The position numbers and the translations under genes were made by a program. This document shows, piece by piece, positions 36,827-49,300 of a stretch of 64,000 nt of DNA. Every line of letters starts with the position of its first letter. The first letter of the stretch is position 1. This DNA is from Phallusia mammillata (taxonomy: Eukaryota; Chordata; Ascidiacea; Phlebobranchia; Ascidiidae), in NCBI GenBank assembly GCA_003260075.1, contig QLIY01000200.1, positions 86,120 through 150,119 on the forward strand. Reading direction: 5' to 3'. Under the pieces are notes generated by a model. It did not search any database, was not told where the DNA came from, and worked only from the letters and a program-made list of their open reading frames with translations.

Positions 36827-37846
36827 ACCAATAAACGTTTTACGAGTTGCTTGGGCTTTGTTGTTTTAACCAATATTTACCATTATTTTAAAGGCCAAAA
36901 TATGAAACAGTTAACACTAGAGAGCGTCAATTTCGTATTCAGCTTTACTGCGCAACAAACCAAAAACTGCAGCGAAGTCTTAATACAATGGTATACCCGT
37001 CAAATGGATCCCCCCCCCCCGCCCCAAGGTGAAATAATACACGAGCTTTCATACTTCATAACAGGCCGACTTAACAATCACCGCATCCCCCCCCCCTAAC
37101 AGTAGCAAAGGATGTAGCAACTCTAGTTAATTTATCCTGACATTTAGTACTTACACCATAAGCAAGACAAGCTTGGTTGATTTCGTTGCTTGCAACATCT
37201 TTGCTTGTTCGTTGATTTGTTTCAAATGATCTCAGCAAATTGGAACTTTAACCATTATAACATAAAAAAAGAAATCTGAAAAAGCATACTTTTGTAAACA
37301 ACCGAAAATGTATTTCTAAGTCTTCTTTTCGATGAGGTCGTAAATATTGGCAATTGTATTTTACAGCAATTTGTAAATGATAAATGTTTCTCATTTAGTG
37401 ACTTTTGTGTCAAATTCTCCCGCTGTACAAGTCATATGTCACATTTCTCCAACCCTAGCGCACTAACTTACAGCATGTATGTTGTAAAACAAGTCTAGAA
37501 AACACCACAGAGATTAACAATGCACAACAGTGGCCTGTCAAATGAATTTTACTCCCCTTGCAGCCGTTGAAAACTGTAATCCTAACCACAGGCTAACAGC
37601 CACCTTATCGACTAAAACATTTTTTCCCACAGCTTTTTACATGCCGCAGCCACATGACTCATTGAAGCGTGCCTACCCTGCGCTTTGTACCATGATATGG
37701 GAATATCTGCAACTAACACGTTTCTTTTTTTCTGGCAGCACAAACGCTCGGCCAATTCGGTCGTAAAGAAACTTCCGGGTTTGAAGTTAGAAACCTGTGC
37801 TTTTAATCACTCGCAAAGCTTTGGGCGAAACTTTTTACACCAATAA
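33925..37846 (+). CDS. Possible small three-exon gene, unknown product
   Basis: Three phase-0 segments with good splice borders can be joined: 33925-34053 (MVKQSLPFESAHETRTKLLP..., donor GTAAAT), 35396-35488 (VIKWARNATETRLILVDEAN..., acceptor CTTAG) and 37739-37846 (HKRSANSVVKKLPGLK... to TAA, with a strong pyrimidine tract before AG). Together they encode 109 residues. An AATAAA overlaps the stop codon. The middle exon faintly resembles the last strand of a PDZ domain, but not enough to name it. A CACGTG E-box lies near 33866. The gene starts about 0.7 kb from the receptor gene and is divergent from it. A further exon could be missed. I do not recognise the family. Confidence 0.35.
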
Positions 37847-38030
37847 ACGTTTTACGAGTTGCTTGGGCTTTGTTGTTTTAACCAATATTTACCATTATTT
37901 TAAAGGCCAAAATATGAAACAGTTAACACTAGAGAGCGTCAATTTCGTATTCAGCTTTACTGCGCAACAAACCAAAAACTGCAGCGAAGTCTTAATACAA
38001 TGGTATACCCGTCAAATGGATCATGACTAG
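36070..38030. repeat. Near-identical duplicate of about 0.7-1 kb bounded by C runs
   Basis: Sequence at 36080-36770 is repeated at 37097-37788. The segment 36828-37008 is repeated at 37839-38022. Between them a 65-base piece of 35481-35545 reappears at 37021-37085 between two C runs. The order cannot come from simple tandem duplication and suggests mosaic misassembly of two alleles. Confidence 0.8.
36773..36826 (+). repeat. 54-base uninterrupted C run
   Basis: All C. It interrupts the exon-like sequence GGGTTTGAAGTT, whose uninterrupted version is at 37780-37830. It marks a copy junction. Confidence 0.9.
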
Positions 38031-41000
38031 GGCAATTATTTTTTGACCTAAAAAACGAAAAATTTTGACCTACAAATTGAAAATTTTGACAAATTTTGAC
38101 CTTAAAAAACTTTTTTTTGACAAAATTTTGACCTATGAAGAATTCAAGTAGTTAAATTACGCATTATCGTTCAAGAAGTTAAAATATGGCTAGGCTAATC
38201 TAACTAGAGCGAAAGAATGTGCAAAAGTCTAACAGAAGGGCAAAAATCTGAACATAGACCTAACCTATTCTGAAAAGAGAATGAGCTCAAAAAAAAGTCA
38301 AAAAATATTTGCCGTAATCATGACCCATTCGTTTCTTTGTAATGTGCATGCTTTGTTTCTTATATAACTCGTGTGTGTCACAAAGTAACAATGAATAATG
38401 TCATGCTTTGATTTGCATTTTGCTTTAGCTTGCCAAGTCAGTTAGTCGCAGGGTCAAACTTTGTTGACAAACAGGTACCGTATTCCTAGTGTAAAAAACT
38501 ACAACCGATGGTTCTTAACCTCACATCTTCTGATCCAACTTTTCACCTTTCAGTCGTCAAATTCCTAAGTTTTACAATAAATGAAACTTCGGCCAAACTC
38601 TTGAAACAACATTATTGAACCTCTGATCTCATCTGAACCAGGAAACAAACATATTCCTTTCTAACCTTCACTTCGTAGTCAATTAACTCGCAATTAGCTG
38701 TTGTAGCAAAAATAGATAAGGTTCTTGCTTCTCGTAACACATAAAATATATCTTGCATAGTTCGACGCAAACTGTTGAAAAACCACATGAGTAAAATCAA
38801 GTTATAAAGCAAATTAAAAATTCACATTAGTTTTGTCATTACACAGCATTGATCAAAACAGCAGCATTAATTATTGATGACATTGCTTGACAGCCACAAG
38901 GTAACTGATGTGTAACTCTCATGTAAGCCTAGCTAACAATTCCATATATATATACCTTTGTCCTAGTTTCTCTGCATAACAAAATGTCATACACTGTGAT
39001 ACGCTTAGCACAAATCATCTTACAAATGTTCTGTACTCGATACGTGAATAATGATGTGTTTAAGTGCCAGCGTTTAAAGTGCAACTTTGCTAGTTAATAA
39101 GTTACCTTTGCCTTACTTGCCATACGAGGTGCGAAATATTGATTCAACAAAACCGCGTGGTCTTTGTCATAAACCCCTGATCAGGCTTAATTAAAGGTCA
39201 CGGCCAACATCTTAGGATCAAGCCCACGACCTTGTTACCGTCGGTTGCATGTTGTAAACTTTGCGCCTACATAAAATATGACTAAGCATTGTGTTGTGTT
39301 ATATACTAAGCCAGTGGTTCTCAAACCTTTTTTTGTTGCGACGCCTCTGGAAAAGTTTTCTGGACTTGCGACGCACCATCAAATCAAAGTTAATGAGGAA
39401 CCTTATCAATAAACAGGAAATTTAAATCTATTAAACAGCACTTAGAGAACAATTTTAGCCTAACTGTTTTTCGGCAAAGTTATAAAACTGCACTCAACAC
39501 TTTCAGTGCACCCGGCAATCACGTGCGGGTATGTGTTAATTGTTTCAATTATTCCGCACAATTGCATTGTCTTGTCTGCTGCAAGGCCTTAACAGCATCA
39601 ATAACGAATTACAATGAAAGTAATGTTTCAACTTACGCACAATATAAACTGATGCACAAAAGTTTACTGATGCAACTCAAAAACTTTTGAGGTAAATTTA
39701 CGTCAATCCGCACTCTACGCAAAAAGTATTTGGACGTAGATATACGTCAACCGCACTGAAACCTCATTTTTATGAGATAAACTGAGTTCATTCACGAAAC
39801 GGAAATATTCTGCGACGCCCTTGGAAAATTGAAACGACGCACAGTTTGAGAACCACTGTACTAAGCTATTGCTGACAAAATATAAAGGGGGGAAAATTTG
39901 TCAACTTGGTTGTAGGACAAAAAAATTGGGTTTAATGAGTCTCAATGTTTTTAAATTTTACCAACACTAGGTTTGAACTTGAGCTCTTTGTAAGGCTGGT
40001 TAAGTTGCGTGGCGTTACTGTAACGACTAAGCGGCAACAACTTCATGTTAACTTATGTGTTGTATTGCAACTTGATGATTATAAACAGTGGTTAAAAAAA
40101 GCTCACAAACGTGTCTTACAGAACCTCTTTCTTCTGTATATTCTGTTTTTTGGCAAGTTTTACTAGACTTAAATGTTTTTCGCCATTTGGCATTTGGTTT
40201 TGCGGTTCATACGTTCAAATTGCAAAATGTTCTCTTCTCTTGCTAAACAAACTATTTACTACACGGCATTTCAACTAAACTAGCATTAACAGATATAACC
40301 ATTCAGGTCACTTTTCGACTATAATTTATATCACTGTCAAGTGGCAACGTAGCGCTAGAAATGAACGTTTTGTGCACATCAGATAGAACTGGCACATCTC
40401 CCAGGGGAATTTTCTATTTCGGTCTATTGGCCATCTCGCTGGTCAAATGCGCATCATTTTGTTTGCCCGTTGCCATTTAGGCATCGTTTCTAGAAAATAG
40501 GTTATATTGCCTTTTGTTTGACGATTTACACTTATTTCAACCTTGTGTGGTATAAATGACAACACAGGCCATACTTTAGATGTACTAAGTAAACATTAAG
40601 CCCAAACGACTGCAGCAAAACATTCTTTGTTCCAAATTTCTCAATAATTTGCTATCGACTGTCCTTACTCTTTGCATCATACTGCAAACCCGATTTAAGA
40701 TCAGTTATGTAGAGGCCAACTAACCATTGTTTTGCCGTTTAAAACTTAGTAACCTGATATTCCACCTAAAACCGTTGCTGGTTGCTTACACTTCCCAATA
40801 AGTTGTCTGGTGCTGGCACACATTTCCTTATCATTCAGTCTGATAACACAAAGACACTTCAACTACTTAATACGTCTGCAAGCGCCAACCCGCAGAGCAG
40901 AACGGATCAGGCAGCTAAGTCAGCACACAGAAGAACACACAAAGTAAACAGCCAATATAACAAGACCACTTTCTCCATCGTGTCAATGTAAACTGCCATT

Positions 41001-43329
41001 GCAATCAGTTTATTGGCGTTACTTATGATGGATTACACATGGCATTGCTGTGTGGTTGTTGTTTTGAGAATAGGATGCTACATGGGTCGTAAACAAGCCA
41101 ATTGACACCGATTGGTTTTTTCCAGTAAGAATTTACTGCGAACGCGATTTCAGTACGCGTAAAGTTAAAGTAAACTATTTTGTTGTAATAGTTTGAAAAC
41201 AAAAAAAACCGCTTTGGAGGCTAAAATAGAGATTTCACACAAAAGTAAAACTTTAACGTTTGGCTCAACAGCGCCACACTGCGTTTATTTGTACAGTATC
41301 ACATGTTAAAATCACATGTTACGTGAGGTTTTCTGGATAATTCATAGTCGATTGTGTATTAAAATGTAGATACCACTGGTTTAAGTAGCCTGATGTGTTT
41401 AAATGTTTTAAATTTTTCTGAATTCAAACCTACATACAAAGCAGGATAGCATTTTTATGCCTTTTTAAGTATTTTAGACGAAACTGTTAGCTGAGTTGTA
41501 TAAGCCCCACATGGGTTGAGTTGAATTGAGTTTATTTCGCTTGGTGACAAAAATCGTAGTAACACAATTGCACTAAAATAGTCACCTTGCCGGAGATAGC
41601 TGCGCAACGTTGAGACGTTAAAAAGCGCGGGGGGGGGGGCTTTTAAGTCTTTTAGGCGAAACTGTTAGCTGAGTTGTATAAGCCCCAGATGGGTTGAGTT
41701 AAGTTGAGTTTATTTCGCTTAGTGAAAAAAATAGTAGTAACACAATTGCACTAAAATATTCACCTTGCCGGAAATAGCTGCGCAACGGGGGGGGGGGTAT
41801 GAAAAACGCGCTGCAGCTACACCGCTATTATAAGCGTTATGTAACGGGGACTCACATCAGAGGGTGAGATTGGCGCATTAGGACTTCGAGACTGGGGGGA
41901 GGGGGCAACGTTGGTGAAACCAGTCAGGTTGGCATCTAATCTAACCACCCGTGTTAGGGAAAGAGGGGGGGGGGGGATGAGAAACGCGCTGCAGCTACAC
42001 CGCTATTATGAGCGTTATGTGACGGGGACTCACATCAGAGAGTGAGGTTGGCGCATTAGGACATCGAGACTGGGGGGAGGGGGGCAACGTTGGTGAAACC
42101 AGTCAGGTTGGCTTCTAATCTAACCACCCGTGTTAGGGAAAGAGGGTGGGGTTCGACAGGAAAAGAAACCACCGAAAGAAACCCTGCCGGATAGTTTCGA
42201 GCGCCGGACGAAAGGGTGCAGAACACGCATTGTGGGTGTTACATTTTTGCAATTTGTGTAAAAATGCTGACGGTTAGAGCTGTTGGGCTTGGGCTGAGGT
42301 TGCATAATACTAATAACATCAACTTGAAAACCTAGTTCTTTATTGCAAAGTTAGTCCCTAACCCTATCTCACTCTCTCTGTTAATTTAAATAACTGCGCT
42401 CTTTACGCCATCTAACAGTATTTAGCAAACTTTTTTTTACTGTGAGTTCTTATGTTAGTAGCTCTACCAAATTTGTGACCTAAAGCCAATAAATCATTTC
42501 TAACTGCTCAACTGACTCTACAAAAAAGATCCAGAGTGACAAAGTCCAGGTAAACATACATTATATTTCACGGCATGGAATCGTGCTGGCTTTCGGCGCG
42601 CCTTAAACAAGTTACGGAAACAAAACACACATGTCGGTAGGGTTCGCTAGCGACAACCAAAAAGTCATCGTGCTTCACTGCTTTAAGTAACAGGTAATGA
42701 GAAATACGGGGATAAATATATAGACTTGGGAAAACCATACTGTGGTGACATTCTAATACAGTTTGTAAGGAGTGCAGTTAATTTCGGATTTGCAGCATTG
42801 TAACACTGTAAATGGAAGTAATTTTTAAATTTAACGTCCTGCTTTTGCAAATAAGGATAGTTAACAATACACGGCAGAGAAATAATGAGTGAACGGAGGT
42901 TTGAAATACGTTGTTCTGGAACTGCTTTTGACGTGTGGTGACACCAATAATCGTTATAGGAGACTCAAATAGAGGGTTAGGGCTGAATAAGCTATCGACT
43001 GGCAGCCTGAAAAAAATATCACGCGGTTTTCCAAAACAAAAAAATACACACAAGGACAGCAAAGGGGAATTGGAGTTTATCGAACAATACAATTCGTTTT
43101 CAGCAAGAGAACAGGCGGGGGGGGGGGAGACAGCAAAGGGGAATTTAACAGTTGGAGTTTATCGAACAATACAATTCGTTTTCAGCAAGAGAACAGGCGT
43201 TGTTTGTGTATCAGTAGAGAAATACATAAAACTGCGAGACAGTGCAGACAAAAAAGTCCTTCCTTGGTAGAATAGGAGTGTTGTTTGGTTTAATGTTGTG
43301 CAATGGACGCTCAGGGTGAGGAGTGAGAT
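38031..43329. other. Intergenic region with low-complexity repeats and a MITE
   Basis: No convincing gene. 38040-38140 is a run of short AATTTTGACC repeats. A hAT MITE is at 39312-39858. A possible exon-like ORF at 40790-40950 has a donor (AAA|GTAAAC) but no recognisable family. 41450-42130 contains two pairs of G-run-bounded near-duplicates, and 43030-43200 another. Confidence 0.5.
39312..39858. mobile_element. hAT-type MITE, same family as 17844-18152
   Basis: A 547-bp element with ends CAGTGGTTCTCAAAC and GTTTGAGAACCACTG, flanked by a perfect 8-bp duplication TACTAAGC. The subterminal words GCGACGCC and CGACGCAC also mirror each other. Non-coding. Confidence 0.9.
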
Positions 43330-46300
43330 TCACTCTTCGGTTTGCTCCACCGCTGCTTGCTCCTCCTGCTCTCCTTCGTCCTCCGGAGCATTCTCCTCAT
43401 CCTCTTCAGCCGCTGTCCACAACTACAACACAAAATTTATAAACTTACGAAACTGCTTATGTAGCTTTATAGGCAGCACAATGCTCATATAACTTTGCAC
43501 TTTTGGGCAAAGATTCACTGGTAAATATTTCGTGTATGTTGTCACTACATAATGTTACGTAACATTCCATTTTTTAGATCGTGGCCGCCTAAAAAAAGCC
43601 TTGTTCGCCAATATAAGTCACAGAACGGGCTGAAAAGGGTCACAAGAGACAATGGCTTATTTCACACCATAGAATGCCCAAGATAGTCATTTTGACCACT
43701 TGGGGGTCAGCATTAGTGGGTGTCAGTGATATGTGCCTACACTCGTGGCCCCATGAAAAACCTAAGGAAGCTATAGGGCCCCATTGAGAACGGTACACCA
43801 GGTAATGTTTCTATTACCTTATAGCAAAAGGCAGCTTTGCATTAAAATGCATTTTTGACATTCTAAAAAAGTATCTTATTTACAACACTTAGTAATGTAC
43901 TTTTGATAATATAAGCACAGGGTATAGCTAGGCAAAGCTTAATTATGAAGGTGATTAAATTTGCTGTGAAGATTAAGTACCCATTAAGCAAATTACAAAA
44001 ACAAACAATTACCATCGTTTACAAAGGACAACCGTTAATTCGTTTTTTCAGAAAAAAAAGTGACTTGATTTTGGGACAGAAAAATCGGTCGTTGGTTGGA
44101 GTATTGTCATCAACGGGTATTTATTTAGGTTTATGCTGTTGAAAACTGACAAACTACTGCACTCACCGTAAGGTTGTCTCTCAACAGTTGCATGATAAGG
44201 GAGCTGTCTTTAAAGCAATTTGCTTCAAGTTTATCCATCTCCTGGATAGCATCGTCAAACGCCTACACACAAAAGAGCTTCAAAATTTTAACGAAGTCTA
44301 AAACCTTGTTTAGATTCTCGTAAACTAGACGACAGACAGTTCCAGTTACTCGCATACTCAGTTTGCCAATTTACACGAATCCGGTTAATCGCATAACCAA
44401 CAAATCAAGCCTTTTATACAATTAAGCAGATAATGCGATTCATCGGCTATTTCTAATATGTACGGTTTGGATTTATGTGGTTACTGTTTTGCGATTAACC
44501 GGATTAGCCTGTAGAGTTTAATCCAAGTTACCGAAAAAGAAAGTTATCCTAGATCGGCATACTGTTAAGTTGTGCTAGGAATGCATAGACTATTTTGAAT
44601 CTATGCAACTAAAGTTATCACTGGGTATGCGATTAACCGAAGTAGTTTTAAACAACGTGCGTGAAAAAATACTTTTTAGGTAAAGTGTGATACAGAAATT
44701 TCTTTTCACGGTTTTCTTTTTTAAATGTCTTTCAAATACAATCATTAATTATTGATATGGTCGTAATACAACGCTTGGCCTAAACATGCTGCCATACCTG
44801 TCTTGCGATTTCACATGCTTTTTTCCTTTCGTTCTGAATCTCGTAATAAAACACGGAGAAGTTTAGAGCCAAGCCCAGCCGGATTGGATGAGGGGTCCTC
44901 ATTTCTTTCTTGCAGATTTCGTATGCTTTGGAGTAAGCATCCTTGGCCTGAGTAGCGAACTCTGCAACGAAACAAAACCAGAATTAACTAGAAGGGCGGC
45001 GCAGCACATTTTGCCATTGTACATACATTATGACCTATACAAAAACTGTTTGTATGTTCCCAAACTTTTTTATATTGGGACCCAAATTAGGGGGGGGGGT
45101 CAGAACTAACTAGACGGGCGGCGCAGCACATTTTGCCATTGCACATACATTATGACCTATTATAAAACTGTTTGTATGTTCCCAAACTTTTTTATATTGG
45201 GACCCAAATTAGTCACTGTTTTTATGACCTCAGCAGTTTGTTTCTGCAGGCAGAAGCTCATGGGCCCCAACAAATACAAAGTTAAACGTTGGGACTGTTA
45301 AGTCAATGAAACAAATGACACATCTACCAGACCATATCTACTATCTGTGAAAATTTCATCTAAATCCATAAAACATTTCATGTCAAAGGGGGGAGACAAA
45401 CTTCGGGGAAGAAAAAATAATAAAACAAAGCAAATAAAATCAAAATAGGAACTTGTTTTTGAGGGTTTCCTTGCATTGTCACGAAAAGAGTTTTCGTCAC
45501 ACATAAGGTTTGGTAATGACTTATCACATTAGTTGCCGAAAGAAATTTTGTCACTGATTTTAATTCTTAAGTATAGAATTGCTTTTAAAAATATTTTGGG
45601 GGGGGGGTTCACGAAAAGAGTTTTCGTCACACATAAGGTTTGGTAATGGCTTATCACATTAGTTGCCGAAAGAAATTTCGTCACTGATTTTAATTCTTAA
45701 GTATAGAATTGCTTTTAAAAATATTTTGTGTTTTCGGATTTGTCCAATTCACCTTCTTTTCTATCAGGTGGTGCGACTTCTGCCACATATCGGTAATAGT
45801 CTCCTTTCATCTTCATGTAAAATGTGTTGCTGTCATGATCATCGCATTCCGGGGTGAGCAGATTGTTGTCAATGAGTTGCTAAACAAAATCAAATTTCAG
45901 AGTCATATTTTGCAAATGGAATTACGATGGCATCGTTGATTTATGCAAACTTGTTGCAAAGAATAAGCAGAAAGGTTGTTCAACAACACACTGCTAGATA
46001 ACCTGTGCACCAGGAACCAGAGCTATACCGTCGGGTTCGGAAAAAGTTGAAAAGAAGCGTCCTAATTCAGTCCTGACGTCACACTAGCAATGATTTGCGC
46101 CACAATTTTGTTAACTTTCGGGCCACATGCGGGCTTGTTTTCCTAAAAAAACATTCAGGCCGCACTTCAGGACTGTTTGCAATTGTGTAACGTACTTATT
46201 GTGTTTCAGTGACAGCAATGATGACAACAGCATTTGTGGAAACGTCTGTAAGTAATAATATGTGTTCCTTATAGACAAGTTCTCTGGCAGTTTTGCTTTT

Positions 46301-49300
46301 GATTAACCCATATTGTTTTAGGTGTTGTTTTATTGAGAACGTTTTGTGTTATTTGCAATACAAAAGGTAAAGATTAGGAAATCAGATAAGAAACCAGAAT
46401 GGATTGTGATTTCGTGTTAAGTTGTTTTTAGCTCTTGGCTATTGTGCAACGTTTATCTAGCTCAAACAAGTTAGCATGCACGTCAAACATTACTGAGACG
46501 CGGAACCATCGCTTTGCCAAATGCACATTACCAATTCCTTATGCAACAATGTATATTCCCCTAGGACAGGAAGGGCTAATCTTTTCCACGTTCATCGATT
46601 TTCGAGATTTTTTAAAAAAAGCCTTGAACAAATTTGTGCTTTCTATTTAGTTCTAGAAATACTGTAATATAGACATTTTGAAATATATGGTTCCGTGTAC
46701 AGTAGGACGCATAAGAATTTGATAAAGAATAAATCATGAACCTGGACTTTTATAGGTTTAACGTATCATCTAAAGAAGCTCAATACATTAAATACAGTCG
46801 GTTTTAATATAGTGTTTCATAACCTTTTTGAGAATTTTTGCACATAAAAACATGCGTGGCACTGAATAAAAACGTGAAGCAATAGAAACTGTATCTTGTT
46901 GACAGCAGTTTTGCATCATATAACATAGAATCAACTTGAACATTCGGACTTCGTGTTGTACTTAACGCTGAAACACCACACAAAAATCGGTTGTGAAACG
47001 TTCCTGCAGTAACTCCCTTTTAACTAAGCCTTAAGCACGTGCTTTTTTTCGCCCAAGCAGTGATTTTCAACCTTGTGACCCAAGATATCATTATAGGTAC
47101 CTACACGAGATTTTATTGTTTAAAATTTACTCCTATTTGTCTTAAATGTGTAGATTAAAGCTATAGAATATCATTGTATTCTTTATACACCACTACCTTG
47201 GCAGTAATGTTTATGATTAAACTACTTTTCAAGTCCGTGTATAGTGTTCCTAGAATATCATTATTGAACATTTTTGGTTGATAGGTTGTCGTAATTTTGT
47301 TCATCATAAAAGTAGTGCTCAAAACGTTGAAAAACACTGGCAACACTTACCACTACTTCTTGGCAAATTTTCTCGATTTCGCTGCTAATAACCTCCCGAT
47401 AATGTGCAGCATATTTGATATTATCCTCGTTGCTCTCTTTCGTCTCAATACTGGAAATTACGCGCCACGATGAGCGCCGTGTTCCCACCACGTTCTTGTA
47501 CGCCACAGAAAGCAGGTTTCGGTCCTGGAAATTAACAAATGAGTTTTAGTTATTTGAATAGGTATCCCATCCCACTAAGTAGGCCTGTATCCAGTGGTGG
47601 GATTCAGCCGGTTCGCACCGGTTCTGTAGAAGGGGGGGGGGATATCATTATTGAACATTTTTGGTTGATAGGTTGTCGTAATTTTGTTCATCATAAAAGT
47701 AGTGCTCAAAACGTTGAAAAGGGGGGGGGGCTTTTTAATCAAATGGGCAAAGTGTCATTATTGGAAGTTTTATTTGCTTGCATGATAAAGTTAAAATAAA
47801 CATCCAAATGTGGACAGTCAAACAACATAATGTTAAAAAAATAGAAATTGCTATTAAGGATAGTCTCTTTAACGTATGTTTTGTCCTTTATAGAAAGCGT
47901 GCTCCGTTTAAATAACAGAAAAGCATTAAACACTTTTCACACAGCTTAAAACAGCACAGTCGCATTATTACATTCCCATTCACACGAGAGGCAAGCCCAC
48001 TATGACACCAGCGCGACTGCGGGTCACGTGACCCAGCATGGAGGAAGTACTGAACGTCCGGCGCTTGTCGGAGCTTCACTTAAACCGAAAGGCTACACGC
48101 ACACACTCTTCTGCTAGCTGTTTCAGACAGGGGGGGGGGATGTGATAGAAAGAACTGGCTGACAAAAAAAAAATTGAGTCCCACCACTGCCTGTATTTTT
48201 GGAGCATTTTTTCCACTGAGTAGGCCTGTATCCTTGGAGAGTTTTGCGAAGTACAGTATAAAAAGTGCTTTGACTGTTTTGCGGGGGGGGGGGATGAAAA
48301 ATATGACTTATGTGATAGAACCGGCTGGCAAAAAAAATTAGTCCCACCACTGCCTGTATTTTTGGAGTATTTTTTCCACTGAGTAGGCCTGTATCCTTGG
48401 GAGAGTTTTGCGAAGTACAGTATAAAAAGTGCTTTGACTGTTTTGCGTTTGATATGACCTGAAGAACTGTAAGCGTAAACATACCCCTTAATACAGATTA
48501 GCGGACGAAAACTGTTCTTTGCTTCCTTGTGCAATAAAACAGCTCAAAAATGCCAAAATATGCAACGAGGGGGTCTCACAAACACTCGTTTGATAAGAAT
48601 CAAATTATCTGCCAAGGCCTTTAAATTATGTCAATGTTTACTGGTTTGTTAAAATGCCTGGTGCGGTCGTTCGCACAATATTAGTACATTAGGTTGTTGT
48701 TTGATACTGTTTGGTTGGGATTTTTATTGGTTATTTTTAATCAAATGGGCAAAGTGTCATTATTGGAAGTTTTATTTACTTGCATGATAAAGTTAAAAAA
48801 CATCCAAATATGGACAGTCAAACAACATAATGTTAAAAAGTATAGTCTCTTTACCGCGTGTTTTGTCTTTCAACTGTAGTTAAATAGAAAGCGTGTTCCG
48901 TTCAAATAACAGAAAAGCATTAAACACTTCTCACATAGCTTAAAACAACACAGTCGCATTATTACATTCTCATTCACACGAGAGGCAAGCCCACTATGAC
49001 GTCATAGCGACTGTGGGTCACGTGACTTCGCATGGAGGAAGTACTGAACGTCCGGCGCTTGTCGGAGCTTCACTAAAACCGAAAGGCTACACGCACACAC
49101 TCTTCTGCTAGCTGTTTCAGACAGCACAGCCCGGGTGTTGTGGTTTAAAAGCTTGGCGCTTGTTAGTCACAACGATAACATTGTTGCGTCACAATAGGGA
49201 CCACAAACAAAACTGGCTACAGTGTTGTGAAAACTGGTAAGTGGAAACTTGTTATAACCTGGTTCGTATAACAAACATTATCCATTGCTGCATACGCCGT

